64,000 nt of DNA, taken from contig CAWFAP010000001.1 of NCBI GenBank assembly GCA_963813975.1, forward strand, positions 1 through 64,000, given 5' to 3'. The position numbers were made by a program, and so were the translations under genes. Under the pieces are notes generated by a model. It saw only the letters and a program-made list of their open reading frames with translations. It was not told where the DNA came from and did no database searches. Positions 10,701 to 18,347 of this stretch are shown in pieces. Position 1 is the stretch's first letter. Each line of letters starts with the position of its first letter. This DNA is from RYN-230 sp963813975 (GTDB taxonomy: Bacteria > Actinomycetota > Actinomycetes > Streptosporangiales > Streptosporangiaceae).

Positions 10701-10847
10701 CTGACTCTGCACGTGGCCCCGCACGACCTGTCGTCGTGGTCATCCGCGCAGCAGAAATGGATCCTCGGCACCGGCCCGCGGACCGTCTACGCGGGACCAT
10801 CCTCCCGGGACCTGCCACTGCACACCATTGTCCGGGTGACCGGGTAA
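7794..10847 (+). CDS. Secreted GH3 beta-glucosidase with PA14 insert
   Basis: 1017 aa; ATG 7794 preceded by GGGAGG at 7783-7788 gives a signal peptide (GKR start, hydrophobic core, ASA-type cleavage around residue 35-40). The order is GH3 N-terminal barrel with nucleophile Asp in VQSDWGAVH (about residue 305), GH3 C-terminal domain interrupted by a PA14-like domain (about 570-720, with AWRWSG and AQLFIDG), and a C-terminal fibronectin III-like domain (RVSNVGDRAGADVPQVY). It hydrolyses beta-linked glucose or related sugars outside the cell. With two GH78 enzymes upstream it could finish the degradation of rhamnosyl-glucosides such as rutinose-type sugars; that pairing is an inference. A strong hairpin follows 18 nt after the stop. 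Confidence 0.94.
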   Translation: MGSSKALGKRTAVFVGAFCLAASLVVNVSAAVPAVSASLGQAQTAAPLHGAATPGQGGSQWGTGTLSAADLHALVSQMTLSEEVGMVHGEGDPPSSVAANASCAASAVGCVGEAGWIPGVARLGIPPLRMTDGPAGVRLRHVETAMPAPVGLAATFDQAAAGSYGHAVGLAGRATDQDVWLGPMINQVNYPTAGRNFETLGEDPYLASQLVAQEVRGVQGTGMIAELKHFIENDFENGRTSTSVTIDDQTLHETELQAFAAGIAAGAGSVMCSYNRINDVYGCGNPTTLQTVLRQQLAFTGFVQSDWGAVHQTTDLYYGTDIEQPGNAAGTSHFAAALADAVTNGTPAVPATADFPAYPAISSSQWKSGLDQAVFWILNTMNKAGLLEGTQYGSHFTGTPAPYVPPRPDLASLQQSEFATARSIAEESATLLKNDHGALPLSPGDYSGRGHGGVVVMGPTAIAPYIGGGGSAHVTPYDPAQGPYDALTAAAGPHSNISYVPGYDLDGQVLPSSALSAPDPAAGYPNWTLTPADAAFAGQPGLLRQQTTTDAVASGAQPVLDTAADAAPDQLDTTVDYTGANSLPAGTAWRWSGLLTAPANPGGTGWQLKIFAQNQASAQLFIDGLTAGGPGNARDISIGAYPAAPSSSYASLAESARSHDPANEALQQATYSVTLNPGQQIHLDLRLVTGTVPAQVQLRWVPPDNQAQQIARAVAAAKPASKVILFAYDEGSEGVDRGGSDQGAGLLLPGYQNDLIQAVAAANPDTVVVLNTGDPVLMPWVSAVRSVLEMWYPGQEGGPATADVLLGKADPGGKLPVTFPADATHFPSYDPNCTDTSLTGNCPLYPGVAGSSPFLAGATTSYRTITGMAVNGIFEGYRWYDEHNVAPLFPFGFGLSYTRVAYSHLGVSPSRDGGIDVRLRVSNVGDRAGADVPQVYIGPSAQLPATIQQAVRKLVQFQRVQLAPGRSADLTLHVAPHDLSSWSSAQQKWILGTGPRTVYAGPSSRDLPLHTIVRVTG

Positions 10848-10865
10848 CTCAGTCCCAGCCAGCCG

Positions 10866-10901
10866 CGGCCGCCGCCAGGGTCCAACTCCTGGCGGCGGCC
10901 G
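10866..10901 (+). terminator. Hairpin terminator after GH3 gene
   Basis: A perfect 14-bp GC stem (10866-10879 with 10888-10901) and an 8-nt loop, 18 nt past the stop codon. There is no T-tract, which is common in actinomycete terminators. Confidence 0.75.
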
Positions 10902-11342
10902 TCTGTGCAGCCCTTCCCCCGCACTCCCACGGCTTCATGGAACTCGCGGTCGTCGCGTCCGGCATCGGCAGACACCGCACCCGGTGAGGGTAAGGCGGAT
11001 CGGCCGGGGCGAGGTCGTGCTGATCCGCCTCGGTCACTGGGCCCCCATACGACGGCCCGACGGCGCCCGGTGGTCGCCGGCGAGCTAACGCTGCAATCAC
11101 TCTAAGTAGTCAATGGGTCGGAAGTTCTCTCTGGTTAGCTTCTGTCCTGGTAGTCGAACGTACGACCGATCACTTGTTGATCATGCGGCTGAGCAACATC
11201 AGGGAGATCATCTCGAGGGGCACTTTGAGGGGCAGAATAGGGTTAGCGAGCGTCAGCCTGAGTCAGGCTGAGCTCGCGTCAGCTAGTGTTTGCGCAGTTG
11301 GCGCAGCGTATGGCGTCGTCGGTAACCGTGCTGGTGGTTCAT
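10902..11342. other. Gene-free stretch before repeat copy A
   Basis: About 440 bp with no open frame of protein character and no recognisable RNA. It ends at the first tRNA-fragment repeat; no upstream half of a tRNA is present here. Confidence 0.5.
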
Positions 11343-11383
11343 GGCATGCAAGAGGTCAGCGGTTCGAGCCCGCTTAGCTCCAC
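11343..11383 (+). repeat. tRNA 3'-end fragment, copy A (att-like core)
   Basis: 41 bp identical to 17235-17275. It reads as the 3' half of a tRNA: variable loop AGGTC, T-arm CAGCGGTTCGAGCCCGCT, acceptor strand TAGCTCCA. The 5' half is missing, so it is not a working tRNA. Such fragments are the duplicated cores left by tRNA-targeting integrases. On the minus strand they give the peptides AKRARTADLLHA and LSGLEPLTSC, often misannotated as genes. Confidence 0.8.
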
Positions 11384-11418
11384 TGGTCAGAAGCCTGATT
11401 CGAACGAATCGAACAGGC

Positions 11419-11460
11419 AGTACAGCAAAGTACAGCAACGGCGGCCGGGTGGGCCGCCGT
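11419..11460 (+). repeat. Tandem AGTACAGCAA pair plus hairpin beside core A
   Basis: AGTACAGCAA occurs twice head to tail (11419-11428 and 11429-11438), 35 bp right of the core. It runs directly into a perfect 9-bp inverted repeat, ACGGCGGCC (11438-11446) and GGCCGCCGT (11452-11460). Candidate integrase arm sites; the same pair accompanies all four main tRNA fragments. Confidence 0.55.
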
Positions 11461-11922
11461 AGGTGTGTTCGAATCGGCTTTCCCGGCTGCGGGCTGCTCG
11501 CCCGACGTCGGCTTCCAGGTACTGAATCGGCGCTGGCCAGCCTGCGACCTGGGCAATTCCCCCGCTTCATCGGTCCTGTGACTCTTGCCACCTGGTCACC
11601 ACCCGGCTCTCCTGGAGGGCCATTCCGCCCGTGACTGTTGCTGCATTTGCAAGTAGTCCCGTCGAGCTTGCCGTCCTGCCCAGGAGTCGCCTCTGCTGGT
11701 CATGGCCGCGGGGTTGCTGACGGCAGGGTCGGCGCGCGGGCCCGGCGCGGGGCGCCGATGGTTATCAGCCCGGCGCTGCCCGCTGGTGTGCTGCGCCGCC
11801 CAGGCGCCGGATCGCGCCGTGGCGCAGCCCTGCGCGCCTGCCGGCGCGCCACGTGAGGAACCAGACGCGCCGCGGAGGGCGGTCGTTCTCGCCGCGGTCA
11901 CCGGGCGGCTAGGGGTACGGAA

Positions 11923-12440
11923 TCAGCGGGGCGCCGGGCTTTCCGCCACCGCGGTACGCGGCGCGGCGTCGGCCATAAGCGGGCTGCTGGCTGGCAGCGG
12001 GGTTCGCGGGGCCTTGACCAGCGCGAGCACGGACGTGATGTGCAGGGCGAACAGCAACGGCACGGCGGCCGTGGGGATCAGGACGAGCGGGAGTTCGCTG
12101 ATCGGTGCGGCGGACGGCGTGACGTTGAGCAGCTGGGTGAGGACGCCGAGGGTCCCGGCCACAACCAGATCGGTCATGCCGAACGCGTTGAACCACAGTG
12201 CGGCGGGGCGGCCCGTGCCCTGCGCGAGCCTGCGCGCGACTAGCGGCGCAGTGATACCGGTGGCGATATCGCCTAGGCCCGGGGGCAGGGCGAACAGCGC
12301 GGGCAGATGACCGAGGGCCATGTAGAGCAGGAAAACCACCCCGCCCACCCGCAACGTGTGCAGGAGCGCTAGCCGACTCTCCGTGCCCGGCGCGGTCAGG
12401 GCGCGAGGCACGGCATACCGCCCGCCCGGCAGCCAGTGGG
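11923..12440 (-). pseudogene. Truncated actinobacterial membrane protein
   Basis: A reading frame of about 170 residues with at least four hydrophobic helices, read right to left, containing LPPGLGDIATGITAPLVARR and WFNAFGMTDLVVAG. It resembles a family of small uncharacterised actinobacterial membrane proteins whose name I do not know. The frame formally extends to 12540, but beyond about 12440 it overlaps the MFS fragment on the other strand and loses protein character, so the N-terminus looks replaced. The junction at about 12440 joins two broken genes head to head. Probably non-functional. Confidence 0.5.
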
Positions 12441-13025
12441 ATGCCGGGCACCCGCAGCTCCGGGCGGATGGCGGGCGCCGCGCTGCGGCTGCCGCTGATC
12501 TTCGCCGCCGCCACCATCGCGGCCGGCGTGCTCGACTCATTCCTGCCGCTCGCGAGGGGGATTCCCAGCAACCTCGCCTCGGCCGCCCTGCTCGTCCAGG
12601 CCATCACCGCTACGCTCAGCCGCTGGCAGGCTGGCAAGCACGGCGACCGGTACGGTCACGCCCGGCTGCTCATCCCGGCGCTCGCCGTGGCGGCGCTCGG
12701 CATGGCCACGATGATCTTTCTGCGCTCGCCCCTGGTGATCTTCGCAGGCATGGTGCTGTTCGGCGCCGGATTCGGGGTGATCGAGAACGCGACGTTCGCG
12801 CGGCTGATCGAGCAGCTGCCCGAGGCTAAGGCCAGCGCGTTGTGGAACCTTGCCTACGACGCCGGGTACGGCGCGGGCCCGGCCGTCTTCGGCCTGATCT
12901 GCGTCCGCACCGGCTACCCCGCGGCCTTCGCCCTTACCGGCGCGCTGATCCTCGCCGCGGTCCCGGTCGCCGTGCGCGAGCGGAAGGCCGCGGCCCGCGC
13001 CGCACGCCCAGTGACCACGCCTTGA
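12441..13025 (+). pseudogene. C-terminal half of an MFS transporter
   Basis: 194 aa covering what look like TM helices 7-12 of a major facilitator: LPLIFAAATIAAGVLDSFLP as TM7, then TLSRWQAGKHGDRYGHARLL as the loop 8-9 motif, and later helices such as LVIFAGMVLFGAGFGV. A full transporter has about 400 residues, and there is no N-terminal half upstream: the sequence before 12441 belongs to an opposite-strand gene. It has no good start or ribosome site. A deletion or recombination remnant; substrate unknown. Confidence 0.7.
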
Positions 13026-13401
13026 ACCCGCGGCCCAATGCGCAGCCACACCATCGCCACCTGGCGAATCCACGGCTGAAGGAAGATCGCCAGAGCTCCG
13101 CTAGGCCGCCAGTGGCTACGCCAACGCCGCTGCCCTGAATCAGTCTCGAATGTTGAGAACACCGATCCCCGGCCTGGACTGCATCGTGGCGCCCTCCGGT
13201 GACCCGCCAACGCCGGGCCGACAACACAACCCGCAATCCCCACCCGGAGCCATCCCCAGGATTATCCACCGCTTTCGCCCGAAACCGTCTCGACAGGCGA
13301 TTCAGACCGGATCTGTTGGTTGACGCTTGAGTGTCAAGAGTCCGGCCAGCGTCCGGCTGGCAGCCAAGAGAAAGATCAGTTCGGTTGCTATGGTCAGGCT
13401 T
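13026..13401. other. Gene-free stretch
   Basis: About 375 bp between the MFS fragment and the sugar dehydrogenase. Overlapping frames on both strands have no recognisable protein features; the promoter of the dehydrogenase probably lies here, but no box is convincing. Confidence 0.4.
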
Positions 13402-14466
13402 ATGCAGGCCATCACGGTTATTTCCGGGCAGCAAGGCTCTGTTGCGCTCACCGACATGCCGGAGCCTCCGGACGAGGATGGGCCGATCCTGGTCCAGACG
13501 CAGGCGATCGGCGTCTGCGGCACCGACCTGGAGATTATTGGCGGCGAGTACGGGTCCGCGCCGCCGGGCCAGGACCGCCTCATCATCGGGCACGAATCGC
13601 TGGGCCGGGTGGTTGAGGCAGGTTCAGGTACCGGATTCGGCGCCGGGGACCTGGTGGTCGGCATCGTCCGCCGGCGTGATCCCGTTCCGTGCGAGGCGTG
13701 CGCGGCGGGAGACTGGGACATGTGCATGAATGGCCAGTACACCGAGCGGGGCATCAAGGGCCGTCACGGCTATGCGTCCGAGCGTTACCGCATCCACCCT
13801 GACCACCTGGTCACCGTAGATCCAGGTCTCGGAATCCACGGGGTGCTGCTGGAGCCCACCACAGTCGTGGCGAAGGCCTGGGACCACATCGAAAAGATCG
13901 GCCGCCGGGCGGCGTGGGCACCGAAGACGGTACTCATCACCGGCGCCGGGCCGATCGGGCTTCTGGCCGCTTTGCTGGCCACCCAGCGGGACTACCGGAC
14001 CTACGTCCTTGACCGGGTCACCGGAGGCCGCAAACCTGAAATGGTCCGCCGCCTGGGGGCGACCTATGTCCACAGCTCAGACCTCGGCGAGGCGGCGGCG
14101 GAGGCGGACATCATCATTGAGTGCACCGGGTATGTGCAGATGCTGCTGGAAGCAGGCCCACGGAATGTCCGCCACCGGATAACGTGCCTCACCGGGGTTT
14201 CTGCGGCCGGCGCCGAGGCTGCTGTTAACCCGGGCCTGCTCAACCGCAATATGGTGCTGCAGAACTCTGTCTTGTTCGGCTCGGTCAACGCCAACCGGCA
14301 CCATTACGAACTGGCCGCCGGGGCTCTCGCCGAGGCCGACCCCCGCTGGCTCGCCGACCTCATCACCCGCCAGGTGCCGCTGGACCAGTGGGCCGACGCC
14401 TACACCCGCAAGCCTGACGACATCAAAACCGTCCTGAACTTCCCCGGCACACCACCCGGGCCGTGA
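13402..14466 (+). CDS. Zinc-dependent glucose/polyol dehydrogenase-like (MDR family)
   Basis: 354 aa from ATG 13402, chosen because MQAITVISG matches the usual beginning of this group; the frame is open back to 13327. Features in order: GroES-like domain with catalytic-zinc residues Cys in GVCGTDLE and His-Glu in GHESLG, a structural zinc region with Cys residues in PCEACAAGDWDMC, and a Rossmann domain with GAGPIG. It resembles glucose 1-dehydrogenases of the MDR type, which oxidise aldoses with NAD(P)+. A role in using glucose released by the glycosidases would fit but is not proven. It converges on the MarC gene with 43 bp between stops. Confidence 0.85.
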   Translation: MQAITVISGQQGSVALTDMPEPPDEDGPILVQTQAIGVCGTDLEIIGGEYGSAPPGQDRLIIGHESLGRVVEAGSGTGFGAGDLVVGIVRRRDPVPCEACAAGDWDMCMNGQYTERGIKGRHGYASERYRIHPDHLVTVDPGLGIHGVLLEPTTVVAKAWDHIEKIGRRAAWAPKTVLITGAGPIGLLAALLATQRDYRTYVLDRVTGGRKPEMVRRLGATYVHSSDLGEAAAEADIIIECTGYVQMLLEAGPRNVRHRITCLTGVSAAGAEAAVNPGLLNRNMVLQNSVLFGSVNANRHHYELAAGALAEADPRWLADLITRQVPLDQWADAYTRKPDDIKTVLNFPGTPPGP

Positions 14467-14509
14467 TCACCGGAGGACGGCAGCGGCGCAGCCGGGCTGA
14501 TCCATGTGC

Positions 14510-15151
14510 TCAGTGCTTGACGGGCGCGATGACCCCGACCATGGCCAGGCCGTCGAGGACCAGCTGCACGGCGATCGCGGCGATCAGGAACCCGAAAACC
14601 TTCTCGGTGACCAGCATGCGGCCTTCGTCGAGCTTGTCGCTGACCCGGTTCGCCCAGCGGAACACCACCACGTCGAGAAGCAGGACGAACACCAGGATGC
14701 CGAACTCCACCGCGAGCACACTGAGGGACTTGGCCTCGGCGGAGATCGTCATCAGGCCCACGATGCCTACCGGGTTGAGCAGGTAGGGCACGGCCAGCGG
14801 GAACTGCGCCAGCTGCATCGGGTCTTTGCCCTCGGTGCGGTGGCTGCTGCCACCGGCTGGCCCGAGCACCATCCACACCGCCACCACCAGCAAGATCACG
14901 CCCCCGGCGATCGACAGCGATCCGATCGTGAAGTGCAGCAGTACGCGCAACAGCTCGCCCAGCACCATGAGCAGCACGGCCACTGTTGCCGCTGTGGTCA
15001 GCATCTTGCGCAGTACCTGCCGCTTGGCGGCCGGGTCGAGGGAAGCTGTGATTTCCACGAACGGGACCAGGGCGATCTTTGGCCCGACACCGATCAGCAG
15101 GACCAGGAATGTATCGATAGCACCGGCTGCGGTGATTGATGCCTGCTCCAC
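14510..15151 (-). CDS. MarC family (UPF0056) membrane protein
   Basis: 213 aa with six hydrophobic segments and the family-like motifs FLVLLIGVGPKIALVPFV near the start and AVPYLLNPVGIVGLMTIS mid-protein. MarC-family proteins sit in the inner membrane; their transport role is unresolved, and an original link to antibiotic resistance has been questioned. Normal length for the family. Its start (15151) is divergent from the efflux pump start at 15270 with a small palindrome between them, so the two may share regulation. Confidence 0.88.
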   Translation of the reverse strand: MEQASITAAGAIDTFLVLLIGVGPKIALVPFVEITASLDPAAKRQVLRKMLTTAATVAVLLMVLGELLRVLLHFTIGSLSIAGGVILLVVAVWMVLGPAGGSSHRTEGKDPMQLAQFPLAVPYLLNPVGIVGLMTISAEAKSLSVLAVEFGILVFVLLLDVVVFRWANRVSDKLDEGRMLVTEKVFGFLIAAIAVQLVLDGLAMVGVIAPVKH

Positions 15152-15186
15152 GTTCCAAGGATGGCGTAGGCCGCAGCGGACCAGTG

Positions 15187-15205
15187 ATCACCCGAGAGGG
15201 GTGAT
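15187..15205. promoter_or_regulatory. Inverted repeat between MarC and efflux pump
   Basis: Perfect 7-bp arms ATCACCC (15187-15193) and GGGTGAT (15199-15205) with a 5-nt centre, in the 118-bp divergent spacer. Suitable size for a dimeric repressor; no dedicated regulator gene is adjacent. Confidence 0.45.
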
Positions 15206-15269
15206 TGTCGCCCGCCCGTTGTGTGCGACCGTTGCGCCTGGTGTCTTTCGCCTGGATAGGGCTGGCTTC

Positions 15270-16919
15270 ATGGATGCAAGTCGCGAGACCGTGGCAGGCC
15301 AAGCCGGAGACCGTGCCCATCCGGCAAGCGGGATCGTGCTGCTGACGCTCGCCTCGGGGCAGTTCCTGATGACGCTGGACAGTTCGGTCATGAACGTGTC
15401 GATCGCCACCGTAGCCAAGGACGTCGGCACGACGGTGACCGGCATCCAGACCGCGATCACCTTCTACACGCTGGTGATGGCGTCGCTGATGATCACCGGC
15501 GGCAAGGTCGGCCAGATCCTCGGCCGCAAGCGTACCTTCGCCATCGGGTGCGTCATCTACGGGTGCGGCTCGCTGACCACCGCGCTCGCGGGGAACCTCA
15601 CCGTGCTGATCGTGGGATGGTCAGTCCTGGAAGGCGCCGGGGCCGCGCTGATCTTGCCGGCCATCGTCGCGCTGGTCGCGTCGAACTTCGCGCGTGATCA
15701 GCGCCCTCGCGCGTACGGGCTCGTCGCCTCAGCTGGCGCGATCGCGGTGGCGGCCGGACCGCTGATCGGCGGATTGTTCACCACGTACCTGTCCTGGCGG
15801 TGGGTGTTCGTCGGGGAAGTCCTCATCGTGCTCATCATCCTGGGGCTCACCCGCCGCATGGCCGACACCCCGGCTGAGGAAGGCGCGCGGCTCGACGTCG
15901 TAGGGACCGTGCTGTCCGCGCTCGGCCTCGGCCTGATCGTGTACGGCATCCTGCGCTCCGGGACATGGGGATTCGTCCAGCCCAAGCCCAGCCAGCCTGC
16001 GTGGCTGGGGCTGTCGCCGGTGATCTGGCTGATCCTGGCAGGCGGAGTCATGCTGTGGGTCTTCTTCTGGTGGGAGAACCACCGTCTCGCACACGGCCGC
16101 GCCGTGCTGCTCGACCCGGCACTGCTGCGCAACCGCACGCTCCGCGGCGGGCTGACGGCGTTCTTCTTCCAGTATTTCCTGCAAGCGGGCCTGTTCTTCG
16201 CGGTGCCGTTGTTCTTGTCGGTGGCGCTCGGGCTGTCCGCGATCGCGACCGGCGTCCGGCTGCTGCCACTGTCCCTCACGCTGCTACTCGCCGCCGTCGG
16301 CGTTCCCCGGCTCTTCCCCCACGCCTCACCACGCCGCGTGGTCCAGATCGGGTTCCTCTGCCTGTTCGCAGGCATCGTTGTCATGCTGGCCGCCCTCGAC
16401 GCAGGCGCCGGTCCGGAGATCGTCACCTGGCCGATGCTCCTCGCAGGCCTCGGTGTCGGCGCGCTCGCCTCACAACTGGGGGCCGTGACCGTGTCCTCGG
16501 TACCTGATGAGCAAAGCGGTGAAGTCGGCGGAGTCCAGAACACCATCACCAACCTCGGCGCGTCGATCGGGACCGCACTATCAGGCGCGGTCCTCATCTC
16601 GGCACTGACCGCGTCATTCCTTACCGGCGTGGAGAACAACCCCGCTGTCCCCAAGAATGTCACCTCGCAGGCGCAGGTCCAGCTAGCCGGAGGTGCCCCA
16701 TTCGTGTCCGACCAGGACCTGAAGACTCAGCTCGACAAGGCCGGCGTCCCCCCTAAGACGGCTGACGCAATCGTCCAGGAGAACGCAACCGCACGCATCG
16801 ACGGACTGCGCGCGGCATTGTCAGTGCTCGCGATCGTCGCACTGATCGCGGTGCCCTTCAGCCGCCGGATCCCCGCCCACCAGCCGTCCGCGCAACCGGC
16901 GAGCGAGACGGCAACCTGA
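15270..16919 (+). CDS. DHA2-type MFS multidrug exporter
   Basis: 549 aa from ATG 15270; the open frame upstream to 14826 is the antisense of MarC and is excluded. About 14 TM helices, with the DHA2 signatures FLMTLDSSVMNVSIATV in TM1, GGKVGQILGRKR in loop 2-3 and GPLIGG in TM5, plus a hydrophilic loop before the last helix typical of EmrB/QacA exporters. It would export drugs or other toxic organics using the proton gradient. No TetR or MarR gene adjoins it; the palindrome at 15187-15205 could be its operator. Confidence 0.92.
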   Translation: MDASRETVAGQAGDRAHPASGIVLLTLASGQFLMTLDSSVMNVSIATVAKDVGTTVTGIQTAITFYTLVMASLMITGGKVGQILGRKRTFAIGCVIYGCGSLTTALAGNLTVLIVGWSVLEGAGAALILPAIVALVASNFARDQRPRAYGLVASAGAIAVAAGPLIGGLFTTYLSWRWVFVGEVLIVLIILGLTRRMADTPAEEGARLDVVGTVLSALGLGLIVYGILRSGTWGFVQPKPSQPAWLGLSPVIWLILAGGVMLWVFFWWENHRLAHGRAVLLDPALLRNRTLRGGLTAFFFQYFLQAGLFFAVPLFLSVALGLSAIATGVRLLPLSLTLLLAAVGVPRLFPHASPRRVVQIGFLCLFAGIVVMLAALDAGAGPEIVTWPMLLAGLGVGALASQLGAVTVSSVPDEQSGEVGGVQNTITNLGASIGTALSGAVLISALTASFLTGVENNPAVPKNVTSQAQVQLAGGAPFVSDQDLKTQLDKAGVPPKTADAIVQENATARIDGLRAALSVLAIVALIAVPFSRRIPAHQPSAQPASETAT

Positions 16920-17234
16920 TCACAGACATCGGCGCACAGCCGTACACACAGGTAGCTCGCTGCGAATGGTGGCCTGTGCGGCGCCGATCTACGGGGAGAT
17001 GGTAGTGCGAAGCAGCGCCTGCGCTGAACGTCGACTGAGCTGCCGTGATCGCCAGTGTGTCCATGTCGTCAGGCCAACGAGGGTGGCCAGGCCGGTGCTG
17101 GCAGCACCGGGGACAGGTCATTAGCAAGACACGCCAAAGGCGGTCAGGCATGCAAGGAGTCACCCGGTGCCACCAGACACCAACCCTGGCCGGTCCCAGT
17201 TGTAATGCCCGGCACCGACATACCAAGACTCACA
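16920..17234. other. Gene-free stretch before repeat copy B
   Basis: About 315 bp with no supported gene. ATCGGCGC (16928-16935) and GCGCCGAT (16981-16988) are complementary but 45 nt apart, so not a convincing terminator. Confidence 0.45.
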
Positions 17235-17275
17235 GGCATGCAAGAGGTCAGCGGTTCGAGCCCGCTTAGCTCCAC
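17235..17275 (+). repeat. tRNA 3'-end fragment, copy B (att-like core)
   Basis: 41 bp identical to copy A at 11343-11383, again without a tRNA 5' half. The DNA to its left is unrelated to that left of copy A, while the DNA to its right is homologous, as expected if both are left ends of related elements. Confidence 0.8.
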
Positions 17276-17312
17276 CTGGTCAACCATATAATTCGAACAT
17301 ATCGAACAGCGG

Positions 17313-17333
17313 GTACAGCAGGAGAGTACAGCA
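17313..17333 (+). repeat. GTACAGCA pair beside core B
   Basis: GTACAGCA at 17313-17320 and 17326-17333 (13 bp start to start), 38 bp right of the core, followed by an imperfect version of the hairpin seen at copy A. Candidate integrase arm sites. Confidence 0.5.
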
Positions 17334-17873
17334 ACGGCGGCCGAGTGGACCACCGTACGTGTGTTCGGTTCGGGCATATCCCTCCCGCTGGGGTTGCTGG
17401 TAGGCCCCGGGGTCCCAGCCGCTGAATCGGCGTTGGCCAGCCTGTCATCTGGGCAAATCCCAGTTTCGTCGGTCCCGTGACTCTTGCTGCCTGATCACCA
17501 CCCGGTCCTCTGGAGAGCCATTTCTGCCAGTGACTGTTGCCGCATTTGCAAGTAGTCCAGTCGCGCGCTGGCGGTCCGGTCTACTCGCAGGAACCGGGTC
17601 CCTTTGGGCAGGGGCGCGGGTTCGCTGACGGCAGGCTCGGTGCGCGGGCTCGGCACGTCGCGCCGAGGGTGTCGGTCCGGCGCTGGGCCGAGGGTGGCCG
17701 TATTCAGCCAGCTGCGGGCCGATCGCCTCGCCGTTACCTGCATGAACAGTCCCCAGGCAGACAGAGGGGAGCGGAGTGCCAGGCCTGCGTCGCGGCACTG
17801 TCCCGCGGCGTTGTGCCAGGCAGGGCCGAAGACCATTGTCTCGGCGGGCGCAGAACCGGCGAGAGGACAGCCC

Positions 17874-18083
17874 GTGGGACCCGAAACGCCTCAGGCGCGC
17901 GGGGATACCAGTCTGGACCTGGCTTTGGTGGAGGCTGAGTTCAGCCGTCTGTGGGCACGATGGGAGCCCGCGGTCGAAGAACTTGGCGGCGCGGTTCCCG
18001 CGAGCCAGCTGCGGGCCGTGCTGCTGATCGATGACACCGGTGCTGTCTCCCCGGGCCGTCTTGCTCTCGGGCTGGGCTTGTGA
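17874..18083 (+). pseudogene. N-terminal fragment of a MarR-like regulator
   Basis: From GTG 17874 (GAGAGGACA just upstream) the frame reads a helix ALVEAEFSRLWARWEPAVEE and then AVPASQLRAVLLID-x-T-G, the layout of the first helices of an actinobacterial MarR-type regulator. The winged-helix part is missing: after about residue 65 the frame runs into an IS256 transposase tail and stops at 18083. No DNA-binding function is expected. I infer the gene was cut when the IS DNA arrived, followed by loss of the rest. Confidence 0.55.
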
Positions 18084-18347
18084 TCTGCAGCACCAATGCC
18101 ATTGAGTCGCTGAACGCCCGCTACCGGCGGGCAGTCAAGGCCAGAGGCCACTTCCCGACCGAGCAGGCGGCACTAAAGTGCCTCTACCTGGTCACCAGAT
18201 CCCTCGACCCCACCGGGACCGGGCGGACCCGGTGGGCCATGCGATGGAAACCCGCACTCAACGCTTTCGCCATCACCTTCGGCGACCGGTTCCCGGCCGC
18301 CGAGACCTACTAACCCAACCGCCGGAAACACCGTTCGTGAGACAGAC
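18080..18347 (+). mobile_element. IS256-family transposase C-terminal remnant
   Basis: 78 residues to the stop at 18313, starting abruptly with ICSTNAIESLNARYRRAVKA, the conserved C-terminal end of IS256 (Mutator-type) transposases including the last catalytic region around NAIES. The first four fifths are absent. The sequence after the stop, around CGTTCGTGAGACAGACCC at 18329-18346, looks like an IS256-type terminal repeat. Inactive remnant. Confidence 0.8.

Larger units (their letters stand above)
11343..11782 (+). repeat. Long diverged repeat, copy A (about 440 bp)
   Basis: Starts with the tRNA fragment and stays alignable with 17235-17690 for about 440 bp, including CTGAATCGGCG, TGACTCTTGC, CATTTGCAAGTAGTCC and GCTGACGGCAGG blocks, with many substitutions and small indels. 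Both copies encode a similar minus-strand peptide containing DYLQMxQQS, probably a remnant. I read it as the left end of an integrated element, present twice. Confidence 0.7.
17235..17690 (+). repeat. Long diverged repeat, copy B (about 455 bp)
   Basis: Partner of 11343-11782; begins with the tRNA fragment. Divergence is large enough that the two copies did not arise by recent duplication. The MarR fragment begins about 180 bp beyond it. Confidence 0.7.

Noticed and set aside
11343..11383. Complete tRNA gene
   Set aside because: The DNA before the variable loop cannot form an anticodon arm, D-arm or matching acceptor strand at any of the copies.
11283..11591. Minus-strand frame with AKRARTADLLHA, and similar frames at 17144-17377 and 27795-28070
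   Set aside because: These peptides are the antisense reading of the tRNA 3'-end fragment, a known false gene; no start site or domain exists.
14826..15269. N-terminal extension of the DHA2 exporter frame
   Set aside because: It is antisense to the MarC gene and lacks membrane character; ATG 15270 begins the family-like sequence.
16928..16988. Complementary ATCGGCGC/GCGCCGAT arms
   Set aside because: The 45-nt loop makes a terminator or operator unlikely; probably chance in GC-rich DNA.
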